Shown here piece by piece: positions 35,716 to 46,032 of a stretch of DNA of 64,000 nucleotides (positions are counted from its first letter, which is position 1; every line of letters begins with the position of its first letter). The notes below the pieces were generated by a model. The model was not told the DNA's origin. It saw only the letters and a list, made by a program, of their open reading frames with translations, and did not search any database. This stretch comes from Peribacillus folii (GTDB lineage Bacteria; Bacillota; Bacilli; Bacillales; DSM-1321): the NCBI RefSeq assembly GCF_030271255.1, contig NZ_JASJOM010000011.1:62001-126000 (forward strand), given 5' to 3'. The position numbers and the translations under genes are program-made.

Positions 35716-35941
35716 CTTATTGCTCCTATCTTTTTTAAATTAAACGTATCATAAATCACGCACCATTTCATTGTTTACACCCTGACAACCCATCCAAGTG
35801 AAAGAAGAATATTTCAAATTGGTAAATGAATACCATGTTTTCTTTCTCGGGTAAAGGGAATTTAATATAAATCAAAAGCTCGCTACCTAAGTAATTACTA
35901 TTCATTTAAAAAAGGATTTTCCCATTTAGGAGTTGAAATTC

Positions 35942-36793
35942 GTGGAAGGTATTCTCTTGGCACTTCTCCCCGCTTTGACTTGGGGCAGTTTGGTGCTTGT
36001 TTCCGAAAAACTTGGAGGCAGTTCTTATAATCAAACACTCGGCATTACGGTCGGTTCATTACTGTTCGCCATCGTAATGTCTTTCATCAATCCCCCGGAA
36101 TGGAGCAGTGTGGTCTGGATAGTCGGCATCATATCCGGAATAGGGTGGGCGTTCGGACAGTTATTTCAGTTTAATAGTGTCAAAGAAATTGGGGTCTCCA
36201 AAACCGTTCCCATTTCGACAGGGCTGCAAATTTTAGGAAATACTTTTTTCGCCGTAATCATTTTCAGGGAATGGAATGACAAGCTTACGATCCTCATAGG
36301 CATCGCTGCAATCATTTGCTTGATTACGGGTGTCTTGCTGACAAGCTATGGTGACGGTGGTGAAAAAAAACAAGGCAGCATGAAAAAAGGGATTATTCAT
36401 CTGGCCATCTCAACAGCAGGTTATGTTACATATGTCATCGTTGTCAGATGGAATGAAGTAGACGGCTGGTCCGCGATCCTGCCGCAGGCAATCGGCATGT
36501 TTCTGGCGGCCCTGCTGCTCTCCCTCAAGCATAAACCATTCAATAAATATGCCGGAAGAAATATCCTGACAGGACTGATGTGGGCAGTCGGGAATATTGG
36601 CCTGCTGCTCGCCAATCCAAAGGTTGGCGTCGCCATTGCCTTCTCCTTTTCCCAAATGGGGATCGTCATTTCCACGTTGGGCGGCATCTTTCTCTTAGGG
36701 GAGAAAAAATCGAAAAAGCAAATGACCTTCGTCATGATCGGCTGTGTACTCGTCATTGCTGGCGGCGTCATGATCGGCTTTACCAAAGAATGA
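35942..36793 (+). CDS. glcU: glucose uptake protein (GRP family, GlcU)
   Basis: Ten-helix sugar transporter of the GRP/DMT type. The 283-residue protein contains LPALTWGSLVLVSEKLGGSSYNQTLG, SGIGWAFGQLFQFNSVKEIGVSKTVPISTGLQI and GIFLLGEKKSKKQM, which match GlcU. GTG 35942 is preferred because AGGAG lies nine bases upstream; a TTG at 35933 sits directly on the ribosome site. Paired with glucose dehydrogenase 18 bases downstream, as in the B. subtilis forespore-expressed operon where GlcU supplies glucose to Gdh. Confidence 0.93.
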   Translation: MEGILLALLPALTWGSLVLVSEKLGGSSYNQTLGITVGSLLFAIVMSFINPPEWSSVVWIVGIISGIGWAFGQLFQFNSVKEIGVSKTVPISTGLQILGNTFFAVIIFREWNDKLTILIGIAAIICLITGVLLTSYGDGGEKKQGSMKKGIIHLAISTAGYVTYVIVVRWNEVDGWSAILPQAIGMFLAALLLSLKHKPFNKYAGRNILTGLMWAVGNIGLLLANPKVGVAIAFSFSQMGIVISTLGGIFLLGEKKSKKQMTFVMIGCVLVIAGGVMIGFTKE

Positions 36794-36805
36794 TTCAAGG
36801 AGTGA

Positions 36806-37597
<792 letters not shown>

Positions 37598-37734
37598 TCG
37601 TTTTAAAAATACTGCAGCTGCTGAAATGTCCCTTTTCATTCTAGAAAAAGGTATGTATGGCGATAAGAAGAAGGAATATCAGAGACCGGGATCCTCCTTG
37701 TCTCTCATTCCTTTGCCCTCACCTTATAGAATCT

Positions 37735-38928
37735 TCAATCCAACGTACAAAGACTTTCCCCAAATGTCCTGGGCAAATCCTGCCTTAACCACTCTCCATG
37801 TTTACCCAATAAATCCTTGGCACTTGCAGATAAAAAATAGGCAGCCTTCATTATCGCTTTTTCATCAACGGTGAATGCAGGGTGATGCCAGTCTTCGTTT
37901 CCATTCGTACCAAAAAAGGCAAAGCTTCCCGGGATATGCTGAAGGTAATAAGCGAAATCCTCCCCCGCCATCGATGGGCATGGTTCAATAACTTCCAATG
38001 TTTGCCCCAAAGCGGAACTTCGTGCCATTTCCGTAATAGCTGAATGATTATGAAGAGCAGCGGGGCCAGGAAACCAGCCAATCACAGCTTCCTGTGAAAA
38101 AGCGGCAGCGATATGATTCACGATCGAATAAAACTTTTTCTTTACTTCCTCTCTTATTACAGGTTCAAAAGTCCGTATCGTTCCTTCAAGGATCACTTCC
38201 CCCGGAATCACATTCCATGTGCTTCCCCCGGTTATCCTCGTCACGCTCACCACTGCACTTTCCAGGGGGGATACATTCCTGCTTACGATGGTTTGAAGGG
38301 CGGTGATGAGCTGGGCGCCGGCTGCTATAGGATCATTTCCATTTTGGGGGATCGCCGCGTGACTGCCCTTGCCTTGAAGCACAATATGAAAACGGTCCAC
38401 TGCTGCCATTAACGGCCCTTCTTTTATCCCTATGGTCCCTACAGGTAAATCGGGTTTATTATGCAATCCGATTATGGTCGCTACATCTTCGATTTGACCA
38501 TCTTTTATCACATGCGCAGCACCGCCGCCCAATTCTTCTGCTGGTTGAAAAAGCAGGCGCACGGTTCCGCTCAGCTCCGATTGATATTCCTTTAACAAGT
38601 ATGCAGCTCCAATGACAGCAGCCGTATGGAAGTCGTGCCCGCAGGCATGCATAACTCCCTTCACCTTCGAAGCAAAAGGAAGCCCGGTCTTCTCCTCGAT
38701 CGGGAGAGCATCGATATCTGCCCTTATCGCTACTGTAGGTCCGGGTTTTCCACCCTTTATATCGGCAAAAACACCTGTTTTCAATCCTGTCTGACGGATT
38801 TCTATATCTTCTTCCTCCAGCCACTTTTGAATGGACCTTGTCGTTTCGAATTCTTCATTCGATAACTCCGGAAATTGATGTAAATGGCGCCGTATCGATA
38901 TTAAACGGTTTTCCAGCTCTCGACTCAT
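37735..38928 (-). CDS. M20 amidohydrolase, probable N-acetyl-S-substituted-cysteine deacetylase (SndA-like)
   Basis: Zinc amidohydrolase of the YtnL/HipO group. The 397-residue protein has LHQFPELSNEEFETT, the metal-site cysteine-histidine motif MHACGHDFHTAAVIGAA, PAEELGGGA, and the C-terminal MAGEDFAYYLQHIPGSFAFFG. ATG 38928 follows GGAGGCGG. Last gene of the ten-gene operon; in B. subtilis the corresponding SndA deacetylates N-acetyl-cysteine derivatives after oxygenase action, regenerating cysteine. Exact substrate is inferred from operon content. Confidence 0.87.
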   Translation of the reverse strand: MSRELENRLISIRRHLHQFPELSNEEFETTRSIQKWLEEEDIEIRQTGLKTGVFADIKGGKPGPTVAIRADIDALPIEEKTGLPFASKVKGVMHACGHDFHTAAVIGAAYLLKEYQSELSGTVRLLFQPAEELGGGAAHVIKDGQIEDVATIIGLHNKPDLPVGTIGIKEGPLMAAVDRFHIVLQGKGSHAAIPQNGNDPIAAGAQLITALQTIVSRNVSPLESAVVSVTRITGGSTWNVIPGEVILEGTIRTFEPVIREEVKKKFYSIVNHIAAAFSQEAVIGWFPGPAALHNHSAITEMARSSALGQTLEVIEPCPSMAGEDFAYYLQHIPGSFAFFGTNGNEDWHHPAFTVDEKAIMKAAYFLSASAKDLLGKHGEWLRQDLPRTFGESLCTLD

Positions 38929-38942
38929 AAAGCCGCCTCCTT

Positions 38943-39452
38943 TTATAAATCCAAGCGATAGCATTTCACTAAAATATCATGATTTTGGAATTCCTTCGTT
39001 TGATCCCGTTTAAAGCCAAACCATTCATATAATTTAATGGCCTTATGCATTTTATCGGTAGAATGCAGATACAAACTGGACGCACCTTGCGACTTTGCAT
39101 ACTGTACACTAGCTTTTAATAACTCCTGTGCGATACCGCGCCCCCTTGATTGGGGATGAACGGCCAGCAACCGAATGATTGGTGAAACAATGCCAAGTTC
39201 TGGCTTTTCATATGCCTTTTCAGAGGATTGAAAAAGCTGTAAGGTACCAAGGATATCCTGTTGGCACTTTGCAACCAATACTTTATCGACATGTGGATTA
39301 TCCACGGAGGATTGAATATTTTTTAAATATCCCTTCCAAGCCTCCGGGTCCGAATATTCCAATTCATACTGTTGATAACTTTCTACCAATAAACGGCGGA
39401 CCTTCTCTCTGTCTTCTTCAATCAATTCATTGATTACGATTGTATTTGTCAT
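38943..39452 (-). CDS. GNAT N-acetyltransferase
   Basis: The 169-residue protein has the GNAT acetyl-CoA loop VHPQSRGRGIAQELLKASVQYAK (about residues 108-130) and a C-terminal YEWFGFKRD motif. AGGAGGAAG precedes the ATG. It is the ninth gene in the operon, between the transporter ATPase and the amidohydrolase, so it may acetylate a sulfur amino acid on entry, in parallel with the other acetyltransferase at 42549. This makes two acetyltransferases in the operon; B. subtilis ytmI operon has one. Confidence 0.82.
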   Translation of the reverse strand: MTNTIVINELIEEDREKVRRLLVESYQQYELEYSDPEAWKGYLKNIQSSVDNPHVDKVLVAKCQQDILGTLQLFQSSEKAYEKPELGIVSPIIRLLAVHPQSRGRGIAQELLKASVQYAKSQGASSLYLHSTDKMHKAIKLYEWFGFKRDQTKEFQNHDILVKCYRLDL

Positions 39453-39473
39453 CTTCCTCCTAGGCCCCTTCCT

Positions 39474-40244
39474 TCAATTAGCCTTTTCTTCCAGATACGG
39501 TATGGGAATATCCCTTGATATCCTGTTCAAGAATTGTCGAGTTCGCTCTTCCTTTGGAGCATTGAAAATTTCAAGTGGCGAGCCTTCTTCGACGATGACT
39601 CCGCCGTCCATGAAGAGAACTCGATCGGATACCTCCCTGGCAAAGCTCATTTCATGGGTGACAATCACCATCGTGATGCCTTCCTGGGCAATGGTTTTTA
39701 TCACAGAAAGCACTTCCCCGACCAACTCTGGGTCCAGTGCCGATGTCGGCTCATCGAATAGGATGACTTGCGGATTCAAAGCAAGAGCCCTGGCAATGCC
39801 CACACGTTGCTGCTGACCGCCTGACAATTGCGAAGGGTAATGGTGATGCTTATCTTCCAACCCCACTTTTTTTAGCATTAGCTCGCTTTCTCGTTTCGCA
39901 TCCGTCTTCTTATATTTTTTCGTTACAATTAACCCTTCCATCACATTTTCCAAAACGGTTTTATGAGCAAATAAGTTATAATGCTGAAAAACCATCGCAG
40001 ATTGCCTTCTAAGTGACAAGATTTCCCTTTTGGTCGCTTTCTTGGTCTTCACCTGTACATCTCCCACTTGAACAATGCCTTCATCTGGCTTATCGAGAAA
40101 GTTCAAGCACCTTAGCAAGGTCGTTTTCCCAGATCCGCTTGGTCCAAGAATGGCAACGACTTCACCCTTGCCCACTTTCAAGTTGATCCCTTTTAGGACG
40201 GGCTGCTGGTTAAATGATTTTCTTATATCTTTCAAATAAATCAT
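39474..40244 (-). CDS. cystine-type ABC transporter ATP-binding protein (TcyN-like)
   Basis: ATPase of the imported sulfur-amino-acid transporter. The 256-residue protein has Walker [11 protein letters not shown]-loop [12 protein letters not shown], signature [15 protein letters not shown], Walker [15 protein letters not shown] and [10 protein letters not shown]. It overlaps the permease stop by four bases (ATGA). Very similar to the TcyC-like ATPase at 11227; the C-terminus is extended ([13 protein letters not shown]). Confidence 0.9.
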   Translation of the reverse strand: MIYLKDIRKSFNQQPVLKGINLKVGKGEVVAILGPSGSGKTTLLRCLNFLDKPDEGIVQVGDVQVKTKKATKREILSLRRQSAMVFQHYNLFAHKTVLENVMEGLIVTKKYKKTDAKRESELMLKKVGLEDKHHHYPSQLSGGQQQRVGIARALALNPQVILFDEPTSALDPELVGEVLSVIKTIAQEGITMVIVTHEMSFAREVSDRVLFMDGGVIVEEGSPLEIFNAPKEERTRQFLNRISRDIPIPYLEEKAN

Positions 40245-40951
40245 TGTAATCCTCCTCGATTATAGGCAGTGGCTTTTTTTTCGATGAAAAACGAAAGTCC
40301 CTCTGCCATGATTGTGAGACCCCAGTAAATGAAACCAGCAGCGATAAAAGACTCCAAAAATTTCAAATTGGTCGAGGCAACAATATTGGCTGCACCTGTG
40401 ATTTCCTTTTGCGATACAATGAAAGCGATCGATGACGTATGCAAAAAACCAATGAAAATATTCGTGAAATTCGGAATGGATTGAGCCATTGCCTGCGGCA
40501 GAACAATGCGTGTCATCGCTTGAAAGGTATTCATGCCTATGGAATAAGCTGCCTCCATTTGCCCATTGGAGACACTGATGATCCCGGACCTGAATATTTC
40601 GGATAAGTAAGCCCCCGCACTCAACGATAAAGCGGTTAAGACGAATAAACTAATCGGGATCGAATTCGATTGAAAGCCCCAATCGAATTTAGCTGAAATT
40701 TGATCGATCAATAAGGGAAGACCGAAATAAATGAGCATGATGTGCATAATGATTGGCGTTCCTCTGAAGAAAGAGACATATCCATTGGCAACGCCAGATA
40801 AGTATTTCACTTTATATATCCTGATCAAGGCAACGGCCAGACCGATCAAGAAACCTGCAAAAAGAGGCAGAATCGTCAAGAAAAGCGTAGTGGGAAGTGC
40901 TTTCAAGATCTCCTTGAAAGCCGTCCAGATAAATAGAATATCAATCGTCAA
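40241..40951 (-). CDS. cystine-type ABC transporter permease (TcyM-like)
   Basis: Second permease subunit. The 236-residue protein has five hydrophobic segments, a [22 protein letters not shown] segment and the EAA loop [22 protein letters not shown]. It lies 20 bases after the first permease. Two different permeases in one importer is the TcyJKLMN arrangement (TcyL and TcyM). Confidence 0.87.
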   Translation of the reverse strand: MTIDILFIWTAFKEILKALPTTLFLTILPLFAGFLIGLAVALIRIYKVKYLSGVANGYVSFFRGTPIIMHIMLIYFGLPLLIDQISAKFDWGFQSNSIPISLFVLTALSLSAGAYLSEIFRSGIISVSNGQMEAAYSIGMNTFQAMTRIVLPQAMAQSIPNFTNIFIGFLHTSSIAFIVSQKEITGAANIVASTNLKFLESFIAAGFIYWGLTIMAEGLSFFIEKKATAYNRGGLQ

Positions 40952-40971
40952 AGCCTTCCCTCCCCCTTTTG

Positions 40972-41679
40972 TTATCCAGCAGCTGACACATTGACGGCCT
41001 GATGCCGATTGATGCGATTTTCATACAATCTAAATATTTTCTCGAACAATAGCACGACTGCATAATAGATGATCGATAAGGAGAGATAGACTTCGAGACC
41101 ATGTGCCGTTGCAGCAATCAACGTCTCTCCTCTCCCCATCATATCCATCACGCCGATGGTAAAGGCAAGGGAGGTATCCTTCAATGATCCGATGATGGCG
41201 TTGGCAATATTCGGAAAAGCGATCCGTATTGCCTGAGGGAGTACGATCCGCCTAAAACTTTGACCATTATTCATCCCAACCGAATAGGCTGCTTCCGTTT
41301 GGCCATGATCGACAGCCTTTATCGCCCCTCGAAAAATCTCCGCAAAATGCGCCCCATTACTTAGTGCATACGTAATAATGACAAAATACAGAGCCTCCAT
41401 TCTTGAAATATCGATGTTAATGAATAATAGGATGGCAGGCAGCCCATAAAACACTAGAAACAATTGGATTAAAATAGGAGTTCCGCGTATGAACGAAATA
41501 TACAGTATGACAAATTGATTCAAGATCGGGATACGGAATACCCTCAGGATGGCAGCCGTTATCCCAAGGATCATCCCTAAAGAAACCGAGGCTGCCAGGA
41601 TCTGCAGCGTAACCCCAAGATAATGGATTAAAGTCGGTACGAAATTGACTATTAAAGAAGGATCGAATGACTTCCCCAT
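40972..41679 (-). CDS. cystine-type ABC transporter permease (TcyL-like)
   Basis: First permease subunit. The 235-residue protein has five hydrophobic segments, YISFIRGTPILIQLFLVFYGLPAILL and the EAA loop MNNGQSFRRIVLPQAIRIAFPN. Spacing of 25 bases from the binding-protein gene. Same HisMQ family as the permease at 10493. Confidence 0.87.
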   Translation of the reverse strand: MGKSFDPSLIVNFVPTLIHYLGVTLQILAASVSLGMILGITAAILRVFRIPILNQFVILYISFIRGTPILIQLFLVFYGLPAILLFINIDISRMEALYFVIITYALSNGAHFAEIFRGAIKAVDHGQTEAAYSVGMNNGQSFRRIVLPQAIRIAFPNIANAIIGSLKDTSLAFTIGVMDMMGRGETLIAATAHGLEVYLSLSIIYYAVVLLFEKIFRLYENRINRHQAVNVSAAG

Positions 41680-41704
41680 GCTTTACCACCTCCGCGCTTA
41701 CGAC

Positions 41705-42529
41705 TTAAAATCCGACTGAATAGTCTGCACCCAGCCACTTTTTACTCAGTTCACTCACTGCGCCCTCCTTTTTCAGCTCCACTAGTGCTTCATCGATCCT
41801 CTTCTGTAAGGGCGTTTCATCCTTTCTAAGCAAAAAGTATACCTTTGAATTAAGAAGCGGCTCGCCGACGACCTTCTGCTGTGCATCTGCTTGTTCATTT
41901 AAGAAGTCGACTGCAAATGGTGTCGTGATGGTGGCATCGGCCCGGCCCGTTTTGATTTGATTCTTCGTATCATCAGCACCTTGACCTGAATAGATGATTT
42001 CTATGCCGGCATTATTTTCTTGATTGTACTTTTCAAGGAATACGGCTGAATTGCTTGTTGCACTCACTATCGCTTTTTTCCCTTTTAAATCCTTAATGGA
42101 ATGAATATCATTGTTGTCCTTATGAACGGTAACCTGTAGGGGAAAGACATTATATGGTTCCTTATTAAAGAGGAATTTCTCTTTTCGTTCGTCATTCACT
42201 TCCATTTGATGAGCAACGAAATCGATTTTATTCGTCTCTAAACTTAATAAAAGATTAGAAAAATCCATCGTTTTAAATTCAAATTCATATTCAGGGAGCT
42301 TTTCATCGATTTGGCGAACCAACTCGACATCATATCCTGTCAGCTTGCCGTTCTTATCCAAAAAGCAAATATTCGGGAATTGCGTGCCTGTTCCTACCAT
42401 GATTTTCTGAACTTTTTTATTATCTTTATCACCTGCATTTGATTTTGCTGTACTCGCTGTTTCTTTCGAAGAGCAAGCTCCTAAAAAAGTCAGCAGCAGT
42501 GCCATCATCAATAATAATGTTTTTTTCAT
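41705..42529 (-). CDS. sulfur-amino-acid binding lipoprotein (TcyJ/TcyK-like)
   Basis: The 274-residue protein has a lipobox LGAC (about residue 19) and an SBP_bac_3 domain: MVGTGTQFPNICFLDKNGKLTGYDVELVRQI, DFVAHQMEVNDERKEKFLFNKEPY and KGKKAIVSATSNSAVFLEKYNQ. Differences from the TcyA-like protein at 9685 suggest another ligand. Only one binding protein is present, whereas the B. subtilis operon has two (TcyJ, TcyK). The ligand may be S-substituted cysteine rather than cystine. Confidence 0.85.
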   Translation of the reverse strand: MKKTLLLMMALLLTFLGACSSKETASTAKSNAGDKDNKKVQKIMVGTGTQFPNICFLDKNGKLTGYDVELVRQIDEKLPEYEFEFKTMDFSNLLLSLETNKIDFVAHQMEVNDERKEKFLFNKEPYNVFPLQVTVHKDNNDIHSIKDLKGKKAIVSATSNSAVFLEKYNQENNAGIEIIYSGQGADDTKNQIKTGRADATITTPFAVDFLNEQADAQQKVVGEPLLNSKVYFLLRKDETPLQKRIDEALVELKKEGAVSELSKKWLGADYSVGF

Positions 42530-42548
42530 CTCAATTCCCCCGGCGTTT

Positions 42549-43082
42549 TTAATGACTAACCAATGGTTCTTTATTTTCGATCATGCGATACAGCGTTTCA
42601 TCTAGAATTTTACGTAGGTAGACAATCTTTTCGCCATCGTGAACTCGTTCGGCAAAAATCTCATAGCCTCTTCTTTCATAAATGGATACAAGCCAAGGGT
42701 GGCGATCAGCTGTCGCCAAATAGACAGCCGGCGCTTTCACCTGATCCCGAAGCATATTTTCTTCCACCCAAGTTAACAAAGCCGATCCGATGCCTTTTTG
42801 CTTAAATAAGGGATCCACCGCAAACCACCAAATGAAGGGGTAGGGACTGAAATGCTCAGGATCATTCCATGGATGGCGAACGGTCACGGTCGATACAATT
42901 TGCCCATCCCGTTCCAATACATAAGTGAGATTTCGCCTAATATTATTCGTCACTAGCTGCAGATCGGCCGTCGCAGCCAAAAATTTAATTTTCAAATTCC
43001 GAATAGGTGCATATGCCCGAAGCGTGAGACTCAGCACTTCAGGAGCATCCTTAACAGTAGCAAGACGGATTAGCTGTGACAT
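42549..43082 (-). CDS. GNAT N-acetyltransferase, YtmI/SnaA-like
   Basis: The 177-residue protein begins IRLATVKDAPEVLSLTLRAYAPIRNLKIKF, contains LVTNNIRRNLTYVLE and the acetyl-CoA loop VDPLFKQKGIGSALLTWVEE, and ends near HPWLVSIYERRGYEI; this pattern is that of B. subtilis YtmI (SnaA), which N-acetylates S-(2-succino)cysteine. ATG 43082 is chosen over a reading to 43109 (no good site). Its place between the binding protein and the glutaredoxin agrees with the ytmI operon content though the order differs. Confidence 0.85.
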   Translation of the reverse strand: MSQLIRLATVKDAPEVLSLTLRAYAPIRNLKIKFLAATADLQLVTNNIRRNLTYVLERDGQIVSTVTVRHPWNDPEHFSPYPFIWWFAVDPLFKQKGIGSALLTWVEENMLRDQVKAPAVYLATADRHPWLVSIYERRGYEIFAERVHDGEKIVYLRKILDETLYRMIENKEPLVSH

Positions 43083-43177
43083 GATTATCTCTCCAATCCT
43101 ATAGTTCATTATTCTAACAAGAATAGTCGGAATTATATCTATGCGATTTCACTCATTCATCTGTTTATCTTCCCGAT

Positions 43178-43468
43178 TCATGGATTTGATTGATAGGCTG
43201 GATTTTTGTGATGATAACGCTCAAGCGCCTTTTCAAGATGGGTGATGCCAATTTCTGTAACGCCCTCATATACATTCCCCCGCCCGATTTCAATGATGGG
43301 CACATATCGGACGCCATATTTGATTTCTAAAATATCCCTCCGTTCATCCTGATTGGTAACATCGACCGTTTGATACGCAAGGTCCTTCTCTTCTAAGTAA
43401 TGTTTAACTTCCTCGCAATAGTGGCAGCCTTGTTTTGACCAAACGACGACAGATAGCTGTTCTCCCAT
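43178..43468 (-). CDS. glutaredoxin-like protein (YtnI/CmoI-like)
   Basis: The 96-residue protein has a glutaredoxin fold with dithiol motif QGCHYCEEVKHYL (C16 and C19), the cis-proline in VRYVPIIEIG and a VYEGVTEIGITHLEKAL end. AAAGGAGG precedes the ATG. In the B. subtilis ytmI operon the matching CmoI lies next to the monooxygenases and may deliver electrons or handle the sulfur product. Similar position here. Confidence 0.87.
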   Translation of the reverse strand: MGEQLSVVVWSKQGCHYCEEVKHYLEEKDLAYQTVDVTNQDERRDILEIKYGVRYVPIIEIGRGNVYEGVTEIGITHLEKALERYHHKNPAYQSNP

Positions 43469-43486
43469 TTCAGATTCCTCCTTTTA

Positions 43487-44821
43487 TTATTGGTTGATTT
43501 TTTCTTTCGCATAACGATTTACCGGGAACGGAAGACCCAAGTTGCCCCTTAATGTATCTGCTTCATATTCAGTACGATATATCCCCCTTTGTTGAAGGAT
43601 GGGAACCACATGGAGAACAAAGTCACTCAAAGCGTTCGGGACACTTGAAGCAAAGATGAATCCGTCCGCCCCCTTCTCTTCGAACCATTGCTCGATTAAA
43701 TCCGCGACCTTCTCTGGAGTTCCAATAAAAGGAGTCCGGGGTGTAGATTCCTTAAGGGCCACTTGACGAAGCGTCAAATGCTTCTCTTTCGCTTCCTGTT
43801 TTATTCGATCGGTCGTACTTCGAAAACTGTTTTTTCCGATGTCCCCGAGTTCCGGAAAAGGGGCATCCAATTCATATTGGGAAAAATCATGATGGTCGAA
43901 GTATCGTCCCAAATAATCGAGCGCCTTATCGACGGAAACGAGATTGGCAAGCTCTTGATATTTGTTCTCTGCCGCTTCATCAGTTGCACCGATGATCGGG
44001 GCGATACCTGGAAGAATGACAATATCATCAGGATTCCTTCCAAATGCAATGGCCCTATTTTTTACATCTTGATAAAATTTCTGCGCTTCTTCCAATGTCG
44101 GGTGCCCGGTAAAGATGGCATCCGCATCTTTAGCAGCAAGATTTTTGCCGGCCTCGGATGAACCTGCTTGGAAAATGACCGGACGTCCCTGTTTTGATCG
44201 AGCAATGTTAAGCGGACCCTGTACCGAGAAAAATTCTCCTTTATGATACAATTTGTGCATTTTTGAAGGCTCAAAAAACTTTCCTGACTCTTTATCCCGA
44301 ATAAACGCATCATCCTCCCATGAATCCCATAAGCCTTTAGTGACCTGAATATATTCTGAAGCAATCCGGTAGCGTTTGGCATGATCGGGATGTTCCTCAA
44401 CGGTTTTGTTATAGTTTAAAGCGGTACTTTCAAGAGGCGTGGTAACAAGGTTCCATCCGCCGCGTCCATGGCTCATATGGTCAAGTGAAGCAAATTGCCG
44501 GGCTACAGTGAATGGTTCACTATACGAAGTGGAAACAGTACCGACAAGCCCTATCCTTTTCGTGACGGCAGAAAGTGCTGACAAAAGAGTAAGTGGTTCA
44601 AATCGATTCAAAAAATGGGGAATCGATTTCTCGTTTATATATAAACCGTCAGCGATGAATACTAAATCAAACTTTCCCTCTTCAGCCTTCCTGGCCTGCT
44701 CCATGTAAAATTCAATGCTGACACTGGCATCTGCTTGAATATCAGGATGCCTCCAACCAGATATGCTTCCTCCGACTCCGTGAATAAGCGCTCCTAATTT
44801 CAACTTTCTCCGCTCAGACAT
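43487..44821 (-). CDS. LLM-class flavin monooxygenase (YtnJ/CmoJ-like, NtaA/SnaA/DszA family)
   Basis: FMNH2-dependent monooxygenase that oxidises a carbon next to sulfur or nitrogen. The 444-residue protein starts [19 protein letters not shown], has [38 protein letters not shown] and a C-terminal [24 protein letters not shown]. These are the markers of the NtaA/DszA group and of B. subtilis YtnJ. ATG 44821 follows GGGGGAG. In the succinocysteine route it is thought to oxygenate N-acetyl-2SC so that it breaks into cysteine and oxaloacetate. Confidence 0.9.
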   Translation of the reverse strand: MSERRKLKLGALIHGVGGSISGWRHPDIQADASVSIEFYMEQARKAEEGKFDLVFIADGLYINEKSIPHFLNRFEPLTLLSALSAVTKRIGLVGTVSTSYSEPFTVARQFASLDHMSHGRGGWNLVTTPLESTALNYNKTVEEHPDHAKRYRIASEYIQVTKGLWDSWEDDAFIRDKESGKFFEPSKMHKLYHKGEFFSVQGPLNIARSKQGRPVIFQAGSSEAGKNLAAKDADAIFTGHPTLEEAQKFYQDVKNRAIAFGRNPDDIVILPGIAPIIGATDEAAENKYQELANLVSVDKALDYLGRYFDHHDFSQYELDAPFPELGDIGKNSFRSTTDRIKQEAKEKHLTLRQVALKESTPRTPFIGTPEKVADLIEQWFEEKGADGFIFASSVPNALSDFVLHVVPILQQRGIYRTEYEADTLRGNLGLPFPVNRYAKEKINQ

Positions 44822-44873
44822 CCATACTCCCCCTTTTAATGTCTTCTTGATTTGATTTCCCAAGTAAAAGAAT

Positions 44874-45896
44874 TCACTTTAGGCTCGTTACGCTTTTCCC
44901 TTCAGATAACGATAAGTGAAGCGGGCTCAATAATTGGAACGAGCGTAATCTTTCTGCTTCTTTTAAAACGGGAGTATGTAAGATGAACTCATCTACCCCA
45001 TATCTTTCATGTAAATTCGTTAAAACTTCCGTTACGTAAGCGGGAGTTCCAGCAATGATAGTGGATTCCTGCTCCTCGATTTCGTATGATTCCCCAGCCT
45101 GCTTTCCAAATATCTCTGCTTGCTCGATGGTTTGGACCGTCACTGTCCGGCCGCTGGCAAGATGGACTTTCACGATCTTTTGATCACCGATTAATTCGTT
45201 GGCTTCTTGTTGTGCAGGAGCGGCAATCACGGAAACTGATAGCTTAAAGCTTCCAGTGGGAAAGATACTTCGGTAAATGCTGGCAGCATCATCGAGTACA
45301 GCATCATTACTATTGATGAATCGGGCAAATACAAAGGCTATACCCAGGTTGGCCGCTAGCCTCGCACTGTCGGTACTGGCTCCAAGCAGGAACATTTCCG
45401 GTTTTATTGTTGGTAGCGGTGTAGCTTGAACCCCTGCAAGAGGGTGAGTGCCATTGATCGAATTTTCAATTATTTCTTGCAAGAAAGATACACGCTCTTC
45501 AAAATCCTTTCCATCATTCACGGTGCCATATTGCAGCGCCTTCGTTGATAAGGGGAGTCCCCCGGGTGCCTTTCCGATGCCAAGGTCCACCCTGCCCGGT
45601 GAAAGATTGGATAACACATGGAAGTTTTCCGCTACTTTATAGGGACTATAGTGCTGAAGCATGACACCTCCAGAGCCTACTCGAATCGATTTTGTTTGGG
45701 CTAAAAGGTGAGATATCAAAACTTCCGGAGAAGAACCTGCCAAGGTTTCCGCATGATGATGCTCGGATACCCAGAAACGGTTATACCCCCACTCCTCTGC
45801 ATACCTAGCCAGTTTAATCGTTTGCTGTAATGCACCTGATGCTGTAGCTCCGGGAAATATTGGACTTTGATCTAAAATGCCAAGCGTATAACTCAT
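44874..45896 (-). CDS. LLM-class flavin monooxygenase (YtmO/CmoO-like)
   Basis: Second luciferase-like monooxygenase. The 340-residue protein has [44 protein letters not shown] and [12 protein letters not shown], the markers of the CmoO/alkanal-monooxygenase group. AGGAGAG precedes the ATG. First gene of the ten-gene operon. In B. subtilis CmoO converts an N-acetylated modified cysteine, the subject of the same salvage pathway. Flavin reductase must come from elsewhere; none is in the operon. Confidence 0.9.
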   Translation of the reverse strand: MSYTLGILDQSPIFPGATASGALQQTIKLARYAEEWGYNRFWVSEHHHAETLAGSSPEVLISHLLAQTKSIRVGSGGVMLQHYSPYKVAENFHVLSNLSPGRVDLGIGKAPGGLPLSTKALQYGTVNDGKDFEERVSFLQEIIENSINGTHPLAGVQATPLPTIKPEMFLLGASTDSARLAANLGIAFVFARFINSNDAVLDDAASIYRSIFPTGSFKLSVSVIAAPAQQEANELIGDQKIVKVHLASGRTVTVQTIEQAEIFGKQAGESYEIEEQESTIIAGTPAYVTEVLTNLHERYGVDEFILHTPVLKEAERLRSFQLLSPLHLSLSEGKSVTSLK

Positions 45897-46013
45897 ATTT
45901 TCTCTCCTCCGCCTTAATTCCGAGTTAATTTATGAGATTAATTGATTTTGATTTATCCTATCACCAGAACATGCTGATGGCAATGGTTTTACCAATAGAA
46001 AAAATTATGGTAT

Positions 46014-46032
46014 CGATAGAAAATATCTATCG
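46014..46032. promoter_or_regulatory. LysR-type inverted repeat upstream of the monooxygenase operon
   Basis: CGATAGA, five bases, TCTATCG: a perfect palindrome centred 120 bases before the first monooxygenase start and overlapping the stop of the LysR gene. A T-N11-A-like palindrome is the usual LysR target. Confidence 0.5.
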
